Positions 29,101 through 38,116 of a DNA stretch of 64,000 nt are shown here, piece after piece; position 1 is the stretch's first letter; each line of letters opens with the position of its first letter. Under the pieces are notes generated by a model. It was given only the letters and a program-made list of their open reading frames with translations. It was not told the DNA's origin and did no database searches. Source of the DNA: a virus; the IMG/VR virus record IMGVR_UViG_3300024264_000029, positions 1 through 64,000 of that record, one strand, 5' to 3'. A program made the position numbers and the translations under genes.

Positions 29101-32029
29101 ATCCCAATCTTTGTCCAGAAATAGTTAGAGTTTGACCTACTTCATATCCAGAACCAGCAAAACTAGGAGAAACTGTGGCAGAAAAGTTTCCAGAATTTAT
29201 CGATACATCGAATTTTGCCCCACGACCCTTACCATTCATTACATTCAAATTTAAATAACTATCTGAATTTGCAGCAGTTCCATTCAACACAGACAGCTTT
29301 CGGACTTGGCCAGAAACAAAAGAACCATCAACGTTTCCGTCTACAGTTTCATCAATCCGTATCGTTAAATCATTAGTACCGTCGGCCCCGCCTAGTTTCG
29401 AGCCCAAAACAGTTATGATAGAACCAACTACATAATTGCTTCCCCTATCTTTGCCAAACGGATCAACTGTTTCATAAGAATTACCAATCTTGTTTACAGA
29501 AAATCTCAAATCAGAACCACCAGATACATCTACAGAATATGTCGGTGAAAAGTAAGAATTTACAGAATCCGGCATCGCCTTAGCTGGATCCATCAATTGG
29601 AATGCAGATATCTGTCCACCTTGTGGGCGGCCGATCGCGGCGAAATCATTAATTCTACCACTATCGTCAACTTCTGTCACCTGTATCACCAAATCATGTT
29701 CTGGAGTACTTCCGCCAATCAAAGTGCCTGGAATTGTAAAAGTATCACCCACTACATATCCTGTAGTTGGGGATGGATTATTATTTGAATCTGCATCACT
29801 CAAAAGAAGAGAAATAAGTTTTGGATATGTCGCCTGTGTTGTGTCTATATCCCAAACAGCACCAGTGCCATTTTCAGATGTGGTAGTATATTGTGTATCC
29901 TCAATGTCTGTAACAACAACTCCACCAGTTACTGCAGTGATTTTTACAAACACATCGTGAGTAATATCTTCGCCCTGTGGGGCAAAATTGCTACCCAATA
30001 TTTTAACAACATCATTGACTGAATACAATTGGGAATTGTCTGTAGATGAAAGACTAATATTGCTAATGATATTATTTGTAATTACAACATCAAAATTAGC
30101 ACCAAATCCCAATCCATTGTTCAACACTGCATCTTGTCTCAGTAGATCTACTGTTGCAGGGAATATGGAAGTAGTATTAGCTGTGGTATTTACTACTGAA
30201 ACTCCAGTAATCGCCCCATCCGCATCTACTGATGTAACTGTTAAATCTAAATCTTGTCTAACTCTTGTTTCTGTTGGATCCCCCTGATTTATATTGACAA
30301 TATTTCCCAAAGGAAATTCTACAGGCATTAGTGAAGATTTGTGTCTATATGAAAGTGCATTTGCCTTTTTATCTAAAAAATAACCCTGATATTGATTATC
30401 ATTTCTGAATAAGATCTGATCGGTTCCAAGAAATGCTTCATAATCATATAGGATGAAAACATCGTCATATTTTGTGTCTATATTTTCTATAGAAACTACA
30501 GTGTTTGTTGAATTTGCTGGATATATATCTCCGCTCAAAGAAATATCAAAAACAGTCATAGGATATTCTAGAGACTCAGGGTTTTGATTAAATATAACTT
30601 CATAATTTGTTGTAGTTGAACTTATATCAGCAACTTCGCCAAGACCACCAGAACCCAATGTGCCAGTATCTGCAAATTCAATCTGTTCTCCAGTAATATA
30701 TCCTTCACCAGCACCAACAATTTCAATTTCTTCTATGTGGCCAGGCGTAGTGTGTTCTATAAGAGCAGAGAACCCTGTGCCAGAACCGGCAGACGAAATA
30801 TATGGGGTCAGTCCACGATTTCTTGGATAGTCTGTGCCTGGGCTTGTTATTTCAAATCCAACAACACATTCATATAATTCTTCTTCATAGCTTGTATTAT
30901 TTGTTTGAAAAATTTCAATTTTTTCTTTACTAGAGAATTCTCCAATAATATTAGTTATAAAATATTCTCTAACTAGATTATTGCCCAATTTAAAATCTTT
31001 ATAGTATTCTACAATACCTTCTGCTTTGGAAGTTTTTCCAACGACTTTATATGGAGTTTCTATTTTTGGATCTGTAGGAGCACTTCTAGTATATGGAATT
31101 GCTCTAAGACTCTTATTAGAATCCCAAACATTATTGCTCAATTTAAATATATTTGTTTTGGGGTAGTAAATATCAATATCTTCATTAAATATAGCACGAA
31201 ATAAAAACTTAAAAGATGGTTCTGTACCTTTTGATTGGTAGAACTCTTTCATAAACTTTAAAAAATTCTTTTGATTCGTATAGCTCGTTTTTTTAACTGA
31301 GGCATCACTAACAATTTTCTTCACAGCATCTTCGGTGTCTGCAGTAGCAGTTGTTGCCAACAAAGACTGGATATAAAATCTAACTTTTATTAAGTCATTA
31401 CTAGTTGGTTTTTGTGGGTCGCCATTACTGTCTATGAATTTTATTTGATTATTATCTAAAATATAATCTACATTTTCTACTAACTCTACATAACTACCTA
31501 ATGCCCCACCAGACTGCAGTTCTGGATCTGTAAGATGTTCAACGATTGCATCTAAAGTAGTTCCCGTACCTCTAGCAGACCCAGCCGCATTAGAAAAAAC
31601 TCTAATATCGACAACAGAACTATCATCATTTGGATTGCCAAGATAATATATAGGACTGAAATAATTTAATTTAAATGTATGGTTATTTCCATCTGCAAAA
31701 AAGTGTTGATCAGAAGTAGTTTCAGTTAAAGATTGAGTATCTGCTTCTACATTTTCATCTGAAAACTGTAAACCTTTTATTCTTGTAATATTTGGAAAAC
31801 TATCGGCAAGTTCACTTTTAAACATCGAAACGAATAAATCAAGAGTTTGATCTAGGTCAGTATAATCTACGATTTTATTAGTAACTTGTGATACATTACT
31901 CTCTTTAGCCATCCACTCATAATAAAGTTCTAAAAACTTAACAAACTTGCCATATTCTTCATCACTAGAAATATAGAAAGGAAGTTGGTCTCTAATGTAG
32001 GCTGATATGTTTTTAATATTTTCTTGCAT
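26171..32029 (-). CDS. 7: Baseplate wedge initiator gp7 with LamG-like domain (1952 aa)
   Basis: The N terminus (SAYIRDQLPFYISSDEEYGK, FLELYYEWM, then FLKFMKEFYQSKGTEPSFKF) is characteristic of gp7-type wedge proteins of marine T4-like phages. At 1952 residues it is nearly twice T4 gp7 (1032). Residues about 1000-1160 read as a LamG / concanavalin-like domain (LTLDFWYFRKSISV, QLEFGKWHHIAIHFSN, STTLYVDGKKEDTI), which often binds sugars. Several beta repeats precede it (segments like GYVVGDTFTIPGTLIGGS and GSNYVVGSIITVLGSKLGG). The gene lies between gp6 and gp8, separated from gp6 by two bases, matching the T4 order 6-7-8. Confidence 0.85.
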   Translation of the reverse strand: MQENIKNISAYIRDQLPFYISSDEEYGKFVKFLELYYEWMAKESNVSQVTNKIVDYTDLDQTLDLFVSMFKSELADSFPNITRIKGLQFSDENVEADTQSLTETTSDQHFFADGNNHTFKLNYFSPIYYLGNPNDDSSVVDIRVFSNAAGSARGTGTTLDAIVEHLTDPELQSGGALGSYVELVENVDYILDNNQIKFIDSNGDPQKPTSNDLIKVRFYIQSLLATTATADTEDAVKKIVSDASVKKTSYTNQKNFLKFMKEFYQSKGTEPSFKFLFRAIFNEDIDIYYPKTNIFKLSNNVWDSNKSLRAIPYTRSAPTDPKIETPYKVVGKTSKAEGIVEYYKDFKLGNNLVREYFITNIIGEFSSKEKIEIFQTNNTSYEEELYECVVGFEITSPGTDYPRNRGLTPYISSAGSGTGFSALIEHTTPGHIEEIEIVGAGEGYITGEQIEFADTGTLGSGGLGEVADISSTTTNYEVIFNQNPESLEYPMTVFDISLSGDIYPANSTNTVVSIENIDTKYDDVFILYDYEAFLGTDQILFRNDNQYQGYFLDKKANALSYRHKSSLMPVEFPLGNIVNINQGDPTETRVRQDLDLTVTSVDADGAITGVSVVNTTANTTSIFPATVDLLRQDAVLNNGLGFGANFDVVITNNIISNISLSSTDNSQLYSVNDVVKILGSNFAPQGEDITHDVFVKITAVTGGVVVTDIEDTQYTTTSENGTGAVWDIDTTQATYPKLISLLLSDADSNNNPSPTTGYVVGDTFTIPGTLIGGSTPEHDLVIQVTEVDDSGRINDFAAIGRPQGGQISAFQLMDPAKAMPDSVNSYFSPTYSVDVSGGSDLRFSVNKIGNSYETVDPFGKDRGSNYVVGSIITVLGSKLGGADGTNDLTIRIDETVDGNVDGSFVSGQVRKLSVLNGTAANSDSYLNLNVMNGKGRGAKFDVSINSGNFSATVSPSFAGSGYEVGQTLTISGQRLGYQWIKDNFVAGLSKVGDNALFTNFGYTRTNDIDAVLDEKLTSGELTLDFWYFRKSISVTDLSSPGGTLFSFNVENTGEQKSILWQRPDGTLLLEDGGGNQLTSAQLEFGKWHHIAIHFSNASTTLYVDGKKEDTISSVNMLQYSSGTNFYVGARQEVSADYIMFDYTLGFFGSMRFTSGQRYEEQPINVDGDILVEDRGTENPISGNGLNPIHVNPVPSYRTIRNSTQQQNTFTADQGQTIFALEYDASLQVNILVNDVSNTNFTATDGEQIIFNSGLSEGDIVKVSSYSNIEDDVEYIIYDNTNAAAGNKISLRHADATGIYSTYNLPDGHSLRVKYSARPPAGVSGTRLISKGANYIRQPYGYVRNKTLSYSSQGDGAFFKGMGSSIGGISKVKIFESDIQDEYDGFGVGYDTAPTIDLSSIGNGDAQVTVKTGPLCVREGAYINDQGFLSDNNRITDSYLWQDYSYVIKVGRYIDEWRKIVKKVLHPAGMMMFGEYSITTTAGLRRTTNSAWSQLIYEIIKNINLKVKNMDGLGRWTYGHSDVQDTNNLNSHGIRVTYDNRQPTIDSMIDGLYAGVGTGEISDDTIGAASVDTGSGRYALLDSSNADALDWNLVEKIALNYKDAFGTDNANYYESEIIGNNFTVYDTSDANITSDEWLNTRPWGKYEVTSVEFDDDAEDRYAILSVKYLRHYKTMPNLSPENRVEFRWDNIFRGNVDRQPNHWIGSTADGANPRDEKMIINISGRYNNNKEGDVPTLHTTYRSLERFKFYFTASFPWQNLSPYLFSPQAEMYTSPWLNRRKLIQGTTLTHVARRPTQYNMWYFLPVEVDGDDEWIANTDGTDHKWTNTRIAEITEKSDRKYRAVLDAHVDLNPVYLVMSEEEPNSSTRKRMGPTNLSVERAKFNEKVQMLDYNVDRIDFDENELYLNTFGKYAVPGGLHDKSNFASESNIVTYNSSPSSIEELNIIISSTLVD

Positions 32030-32031
32030 TT

Positions 32032-34071
32032 TTAGTAACCACTACCACTGCTAGAGCTTGATCCGCTTGAACCAGCAGATGTTTGAGAACTATCTCCATA
32101 TACTCTAGTTATTGAGCCACTACTTCCACTAGATATAGAAGCAGAGTTTGTATTATAAGAAGTAGAAACATTTCTAGAAACTACAACCCTCTGCGTTGAG
32201 ATGTCATAGTTTTCATTAAATTCGTCCGTATCTTCAATAAGATTAACTTCCAACTCATCCATATCAATATAAATTATTTGATTTCTAACAGGAAAAATAT
32301 CATTTGATGCTGGAGTACATGCAATTCCTATCATATCGCCACCCAATACTCCTGTAACATTTAAGTCTGGAATATCGACCAGACCTGTTGTATAATTTAC
32401 AGTACCAATAGCATTTAATGTATAAATTCTTGTTCCAAAATTATTGATATTATACATTCTGATGCTTCCAAGCCCATTATCGTCTATATAAAATGGAAGT
32501 TCGTTTCCAGAAATATAAAATGCGTTTGAGTATATAGAATTTGGAGAAATATTATTACTAAAATTAAAAGAATATTTGCTTGATGTATTTACTGTTGCGG
32601 ATTGTTCATTTATCATTATAATTGTAGTTAAGTTATTGGTAATACTCTCATCTGTTTGGTCAATCTTGGCAAGAAATTGAGAATACCTAAAATAACTGTT
32701 AAAATCATTCAAGAATTTACTATTATAATCTATGATAGAATTTTTAACAGCAGCTGTCAGATCTGCAGTTTCTAATAAGGTAGATTCGTTATCATATTTC
32801 ACTTGAGTATTGATTTTTAATTTAATAAAATCTGGATCAACAATATCTGGAGTAAGTCCTAAAACAGAATAATTTTTAACTAAAGAATTCTTTACAGAAA
32901 CTTTTTCTTGCTCAGACAAATATAATCCACTATTTGGTTTAATAGAAATAAATATTCTACCATATTGTGGAGGGTCATTATCTTCACCACCCCAAACATT
33001 CATTGAAGCTGTTTGTGGATAAATTTTTGGAATAATTGTCATATAATCTCTAGAAGTTACTGCACGATTTTGTCCTTCAAAAGTTCTTGGAGCATAAAAT
33101 TTAATCGATTCTATACTCTCTTTATCAGAACCACCATAAGTTCTACCAATTATAGATAAATTGTTTGGGAAAACAGTAGGAGTTGCTGCCCGTATATTAT
33201 CAGGAACATCTTTTCCCAACATTGTCATTTGGCCAGTAAGTCCATTTACTGCTGCACCGGCAGAAGTAACATATCTAATAGTAAGTTCATTTCCAGATAC
33301 CAAATTTTTTCCAAGAACTCCATCTCCAAACAAAACCTCATAATTTCCATCAGCAGATTCTTGTAAAAAATATCTAGTGGAAACATCAGTCAATGCCATC
33401 GTATCGGTGTTTAATGTATACTCTTCTATGAAATCACTAAATTTATTTTCTTTAACAAAAACTTTTAACGTAGAAGTATCGACATTTGGGTTTGATATCA
33501 AAAATCTTTGATTTACATCAGAAGTGTCCACGATATAACTTTCAGTTACTAAACTACCTTGGATTACTTCAAGGTCAAATATTTCGTAAATATGTCTAAA
33601 CTGGCCATTGTCAATATCAATTGGATCTTGTGAACGATTGACTACTCTCGAAACTGACGGTACAAATCTATAGTCAACTCCGTCAACTGATAACTTAAAT
33701 ACAAAATTACTATCAATTTTAATATTTGCAAACTTAGTATTTGATTTATCTCCAATTCTATTCTCGATCATAAAAACTGATGATAATGTTGCCTTTGCAG
33801 ATCTTGTAGAGGTTGGGGTATATCCAAGCAATTTTGCTTTGGATACCACGTTGTCTCTAATTCTGGCGGTGTCCAAAAACATTTCATTTGCCATCATATT
33901 CAAATAGAATGAGTTATAATATGTGTTATATCCCAAGATATCAGTAAGAGTATCTAGTGCAGAACCTTCAAAGTTATAATCTCTAAAAGTTTCATCCGAT
34001 TTCATATAGTCTTTTATAGAGGACTTTATAGCCTCAAAATCTAATTCAGATATATTAATGTTTTTTGCCAT
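32032..34071 (-). CDS. 6: Baseplate wedge protein gp6 (679 aa)
   Basis: T4 gp6 / P2 gpJ-type wedge protein. The N terminus (FEAIKSSIKDYMKSDETFRD, LDTLTDILGYNTYYNSFYLN, NEMFLDTARIRDNVVSKAKL) is diagnostic, as is the downstream APRTFEGQNRAVTSRDYMTI. T4 gp6 is 660 aa, so length is normal. The last 40 residues are an unusual Ser/Gly tail (SQTSAGSSGSSSSSGSGY). The start codon follows the gp25 stop by zero to one base, so gp25, gp6 and gp7 are probably translationally coupled. Confidence 0.9.
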   Translation of the reverse strand: MAKNINISELDFEAIKSSIKDYMKSDETFRDYNFEGSALDTLTDILGYNTYYNSFYLNMMANEMFLDTARIRDNVVSKAKLLGYTPTSTRSAKATLSSVFMIENRIGDKSNTKFANIKIDSNFVFKLSVDGVDYRFVPSVSRVVNRSQDPIDIDNGQFRHIYEIFDLEVIQGSLVTESYIVDTSDVNQRFLISNPNVDTSTLKVFVKENKFSDFIEEYTLNTDTMALTDVSTRYFLQESADGNYEVLFGDGVLGKNLVSGNELTIRYVTSAGAAVNGLTGQMTMLGKDVPDNIRAATPTVFPNNLSIIGRTYGGSDKESIESIKFYAPRTFEGQNRAVTSRDYMTIIPKIYPQTASMNVWGGEDNDPPQYGRIFISIKPNSGLYLSEQEKVSVKNSLVKNYSVLGLTPDIVDPDFIKLKINTQVKYDNESTLLETADLTAAVKNSIIDYNSKFLNDFNSYFRYSQFLAKIDQTDESITNNLTTIIMINEQSATVNTSSKYSFNFSNNISPNSIYSNAFYISGNELPFYIDDNGLGSIRMYNINNFGTRIYTLNAIGTVNYTTGLVDIPDLNVTGVLGGDMIGIACTPASNDIFPVRNQIIYIDMDELEVNLIEDTDEFNENYDISTQRVVVSRNVSTSYNTNSASISSGSSGSITRVYGDSSQTSAGSSGSSSSSGSGY

Positions 34072-34530
34072 CTATCTTACTCTTTTTACTTTTAAAGTAT
34101 AGTCAAATACTTCTGTTGCCGGTGGTACTTTATATTTAATTTCAATATTCAACTGATTATTATCAGTTGCCCTAGTCACAGAACCTTTTCCATATCTATT
34201 TTTCCCATCACCAACAAATTGAACGTCTGTCACTACAACTCTAGGCTCATATTCTGCTATAGTCAATCTTATAGTTTCTTTTATATTTATTTCGTCTGGA
34301 ATGGACATATATTCAATGTCTGATATCAATTCAAAAAGATTTCCATACATATTACCACCAAAATTCTGAAAGAAAGGTTTTTCACCTTTATTGGTAAGTA
34401 AAATATTCACAAGACTCTGTTCAATTGCAGGGAATTTATTTTGCTCGGGAATATCCTTTTTAATCTTTATATCTCCAGAAGACATTCTGGTAAATTTTAA
34501 ATCAAAATCTTTATTAGTTACTAGTGTCAT
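34072..34530 (-). CDS. 25: Baseplate wedge protein gp25 (152 aa)
   Basis: Small gp25/GPW-family baseplate protein. The family pattern is clear: IEQSLVNILLTNKGEKPFFQ followed by a Gly-rich FGGNMYGNLFELI, then TIAEYEPRVVVTDVQF, and a beta-rich end. It connects wedge arms to the hub and helps nucleate sheath assembly. T4 gp25 is 132 aa. It is placed between the gp5-like spike and gp6 as in many contractile tails. Confidence 0.92.
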   Translation of the reverse strand: MTLVTNKDFDLKFTRMSSGDIKIKKDIPEQNKFPAIEQSLVNILLTNKGEKPFFQNFGGNMYGNLFELISDIEYMSIPDEINIKETIRLTIAEYEPRVVVTDVQFVGDGKNRYGKGSVTRATDNNQLNIEIKYKVPPATEVFDYTLKVKRVR

Positions 34531-34538
34531 TTTTCTTC

Positions 34539-36815
34539 CTATGGATTTAAATCAATTTTCGGGGCTTTAATCGTAGTATTCCCACCAGATTCGGTATCTA
34601 GAGTTTTTCCTATTTTTGCGTCCACTGCACCAGTAACATTAATATTGACATCTTTATCTACAACAATATTTAGGTTTCCTTTTACATAAATATTATTATC
34701 ACCAAAAACAATTTCATAATTGTCTTTTACTATCTTAGTTACCATGCTGCCATCTGGATGCATTTCTTGAAAAGTTCCCGATTTATGCATTACATTAATT
34801 CTTTCAGCCCCAGGCGTATCATCAAACTCTTGGACATGTCCAGACTCTGTAAATAATACTTTATTGTGGGGATATTTCGCCGCGTATGGATTTTCTGGTT
34901 CTTCGAATAGGACAGTTGTGTCTCTAGTCTTTTCTTTTTGTTGTACTGAATATGGTTTATCCTCAGAGGCGACTCCAGACGCTCCAGAGCCCTTTGCGTT
35001 TGTGGTGTAACCATCTGTAGTGGTCGCAGCTGCTGCCTCTGCAGCATCCTTCTGTGCATTCACAGAAGACTCTTGAACACTATCGGGTGCAATTTCCCAC
35101 AACACCGTACCATCTGTCAAATTAGAAGTTCTGGGGCCACCATCAGTTCCAGAAGTTCCTGCTTTTTTTGCAATATAAACTTTTTGTTCTATAAAAGTAG
35201 ATTCTCCAGCACCTTTAAGAAGTCTATTGGCGTTTACTTCATGTCCAGCCATTTGATTATTTACTTTATCTCTGACTGTTCCGGCAGCACCACCATTATT
35301 TGCATCAGTTCTACCATAATACTTTTCACCAACGCCGCCAGCATTGATTGCAGAATAAACTTCCAATCTTCCCATGCCAGATCTAACACCAGCACCTTTG
35401 AGATATTTTACAACAGCACCATTAGGCCCAAGTTGGGAATCTAATGCAGTCTGTTCTGTTGAAAAATTTGCTCCATATTGTCTGGCTTGCGGTTCTCCAA
35501 ATTGTATCAGTCCTCTATGCTGCCCCCATTGAGTAGTCGGGCCTTTCTTGCGTGGATCGAAAGTACCACCTGTTTCATATGATATCACTGTTGCTAAATC
35601 TGTTGCAGATATACCCAGAGAGGCAGCAGAAGAAATAATACCAGTTTTCAATGTGAAAGGCGGCCCTCCAACTGAGTTTTGTCCTTCTGGCAACTTTGGG
35701 CCCTTAACCAAGTCTCCAACTGCATATGATGTTTTTTCGTTCCAATCGCTAACATCTAATGTGGGTTTGGGTTGTGTTTTTGCGCCAGTTCCAGATGGAG
35801 TTGAATATGTAGAACCAGTAATTGGTGCTGAGTTACCAACAATTGCACTTTGATTTCCACTTGCATCTGGAACAATACCATTACGCTTTAGACGAACTGT
35901 TCCACGCTCTCCACTTGCCATACTGAAATGCATCGTATCTTTTTTAGAGCTCCAGTCACCACCCCAACCCAGACCATATTTCTTAGCGATTGCAGATGTG
36001 TTTGATGGCATGTCAGTGATAAACCTATCACTATAAGGATTTTCCGCTGGATTGATATCTATTGACGCACCAGATGCATGATAACTCCATTTACCATTTC
36101 CAGCTGCAGATTTTCTATAAACATAACCACCAATACTGTAGATAGTATATCCATTAGGATGATTTGGAGAAGGTGTCTTTTCTAATTCATTAATGAATCC
36201 TTGAAAATTGTCCTTGAATACTGTAGCAACCCATGCACTCTTACCATTCTTAGTTGTAACTTTAGATATACGTTTTCTGTTCTCTTCGTCTGAAGATGTT
36301 CCAGATTGATCTACATCTTCGCTGTAATGCTTCCCATGTCCACCATCATCAGGTCCAGAAGAATCTACGGCAGTTCCAGAAGAACCAGTATCTGGAGGAA
36401 CGCCTTGAGCAAGTCTGTTAACATCTGTCTCATTAGTTGTAGATGCGCCAGGAACTCTTTCTTCAGTAGACGGATATGAACCATCCTCTGCTCCTGTAGA
36501 TGTTTCATTTGGTCGTCCATAGACTGTTCCCCAAATGATAGGGTCTTGGCCGGATTGTCCATCTCTAAAGAACCCCATAACCCATGCGCCAGGCAATGCA
36601 CCAGTTGGAGATTGTCCTACACCAGCAATTGCTGCAGATGTGATAGGCATTATCGGGGAGGCCCAAGGAAGTTTTGTTGTTGGTAGTAATGACCTGTCTT
36701 CATTATGAAATCCAAAGATTCTAACTCTAACTCTACCTAATGCTTCGGGGTCGTTTACATCTTCGACAATTCCTTGCCACCAAACTAAACCTTCTTTACC
36801 ACTGAAAAAATCCAT
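34539..36815 (-). CDS. 5: gp5-like baseplate hub/spike with M15-peptidase-like and transglycosylase-like domains (758 aa)
   Basis: Hub-spike protein. Residues 1-105 are a gp5-type OB fold (WWQGIVEDVNDPEALGRVRV, LPGAWVMGFFRDG). Residues about 190-310 look like an M15/VanY-type peptidase (SYHASGASIDINP, then DTMHFSM; His and Asp ligands at SYH, DIN and HF). Residues about 375-535 look like a lytic transglycosylase (DLATVISYETGGTFDP with a candidate catalytic Glu, then HRGLIQFGEPQARQYG). An aromatic carbohydrate-binding-like module appears split around the latter (DWNEKTSYAVGDLVKG and SNLTDGTVLWEIAP). The last about 120 residues form the beta-helical needle (HPDGSMVTKIVKDNYEIVFG). T4 gp5 has one lysozyme domain; here two different predicted hydrolases replace it. 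Overlaps the hub gene by one base. Confidence 0.88.
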   Translation of the reverse strand: MDFFSGKEGLVWWQGIVEDVNDPEALGRVRVRIFGFHNEDRSLLPTTKLPWASPIMPITSAAIAGVGQSPTGALPGAWVMGFFRDGQSGQDPIIWGTVYGRPNETSTGAEDGSYPSTEERVPGASTTNETDVNRLAQGVPPDTGSSGTAVDSSGPDDGGHGKHYSEDVDQSGTSSDEENRKRISKVTTKNGKSAWVATVFKDNFQGFINELEKTPSPNHPNGYTIYSIGGYVYRKSAAGNGKWSYHASGASIDINPAENPYSDRFITDMPSNTSAIAKKYGLGWGGDWSSKKDTMHFSMASGERGTVRLKRNGIVPDASGNQSAIVGNSAPITGSTYSTPSGTGAKTQPKPTLDVSDWNEKTSYAVGDLVKGPKLPEGQNSVGGPPFTLKTGIISSAASLGISATDLATVISYETGGTFDPRKKGPTTQWGQHRGLIQFGEPQARQYGANFSTEQTALDSQLGPNGAVVKYLKGAGVRSGMGRLEVYSAINAGGVGEKYYGRTDANNGGAAGTVRDKVNNQMAGHEVNANRLLKGAGESTFIEQKVYIAKKAGTSGTDGGPRTSNLTDGTVLWEIAPDSVQESSVNAQKDAAEAAAATTTDGYTTNAKGSGASGVASEDKPYSVQQKEKTRDTTVLFEEPENPYAAKYPHNKVLFTESGHVQEFDDTPGAERINVMHKSGTFQEMHPDGSMVTKIVKDNYEIVFGDNNIYVKGNLNIVVDKDVNINVTGAVDAKIGKTLDTESGGNTTIKAPKIDLNP

Positions 36816-38116
36816 TATCTACCGCCTCCACCAAAGCCAACCGGCCCAACCAGCTGGGGAACTGGAGAAGGAAGAGTTTCGTTGAATGAATCTTTTACTA
36901 ATTCTAAATCCATAATATATCTCCCACCCTGTATTCTATGTCTCAATGCGAATATTATATATTTCCCACTATAATATTCATCCTTTTTATCTGGATCAGT
37001 TGAACTAAACAAAGGAACATTTAATTCAAGACAATCGCCCGTAACCAAGTCACTATCTCCATACACTGTAATTGTACATTTAATATTTTCCATCAATTGT
37101 TTATAAAACAGTCTACTTAAAAATATCTTCTCTTGGTTGTATAGCGGCTTGCCAGCAGTCAATTCGACTTCTGGAAGGAGATAATAGGATTCTGGGCGAT
37201 ACTGTCTCCCCTGTCCGCTTACATCTTGGATAGGCCCATCATTCATATACTGATAGTCTGTAGAGTTATCCCAATATGAATGAGTGAAGGTTTTTGTATT
37301 TCTTGTAACCATATCTACCGTAGTGAGATTTCCAACATACATACCCTTTGCGATATTATCTAAAACAGAAAAGTTTGAGTTGAAAGAATATGTTATTACT
37401 TTTTTGTTTTCTGAATTTGGATCTAAAAAGGCATCAGGAGCTCCAGATCCAGTATTTTTTAAATCTCCCAAAAAGAACTCATTTCTCTTTTCACCCTGTG
37501 CCATAGATTCTATAGATTTTAATTTATAACCTTTTGTTGTTTCGAAAAATACATAGGACGAACTCTTATATGATTCTGAATATGCTCTATCACATAGAAA
37601 ATTTATTGCTCGCATAGGAGTCATATTAGGAATTATAATTCCAGTTTCTTGATCATATCTATCGTCGCTCGGTTCTACATCAAATGTCTTAGATGAATTA
37701 ATTCTTTCAAAACATTTTTGGGCTATTTCAGTAGCACTCCCTTCAAAGTGTTCAGATATTCTAGTTTCAAAATTAGAGATCATGTCTTCAGTAACCAATT
37801 CCAAATTATAACTTTGTGCTAAATTTTCATTAGATACCGATGATATTTTATGTATTACCATATTAAGAGAAATTTGAGTATCACCGCCGCGTGTTTTAAA
37901 TTGAATCTCAACCTTTTCCTGTCCTATAACTGGCAGGTAGTTCATCAAACCAACATCATCTAATATAGTAATTCTTGCTGTAATACTAGAGGAAAATAAA
38001 TCTTCATATATTTGAATAGAAGAAGCAAGCGTAACTACACTTTGTTTAAATCCATTATGAGAAGTTATTTCTAATTTAGATAACTCATAATCTCCTAGTT
38101 TAGTAAAATCAGACAT
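36815..38116 (-). CDS. 27: Baseplate central hub protein, gp27-like (433 aa)
   Basis: Hub protein of the gp27 / late-control gpD fold. Seen features include the N-terminal LGDYELSKLEITSHNGFKQS, DLFSSSITARITILDDVGLM, the middle IAQKCFERINSSKTFDVEPS and the Cys-containing AINFLCDRAYSESYKSSSYV. T4 gp27 is 391 aa. It abuts gp53 upstream and the gp5-like spike downstream (one-base overlap), as expected for a protein that forms a trimer carrying the spike. The C-terminal tail ends in GPVGFGGGGR. Confidence 0.82.
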   Translation of the reverse strand: MSDFTKLGDYELSKLEITSHNGFKQSVVTLASSIQIYEDLFSSSITARITILDDVGLMNYLPVIGQEKVEIQFKTRGGDTQISLNMVIHKISSVSNENLAQSYNLELVTEDMISNFETRISEHFEGSATEIAQKCFERINSSKTFDVEPSDDRYDQETGIIIPNMTPMRAINFLCDRAYSESYKSSSYVFFETTKGYKLKSIESMAQGEKRNEFFLGDLKNTGSGAPDAFLDPNSENKKVITYSFNSNFSVLDNIAKGMYVGNLTTVDMVTRNTKTFTHSYWDNSTDYQYMNDGPIQDVSGQGRQYRPESYYLLPEVELTAGKPLYNQEKIFLSRLFYKQLMENIKCTITVYGDSDLVTGDCLELNVPLFSSTDPDKKDEYYSGKYIIFALRHRIQGGRYIMDLELVKDSFNETLPSPVPQLVGPVGFGGGGR

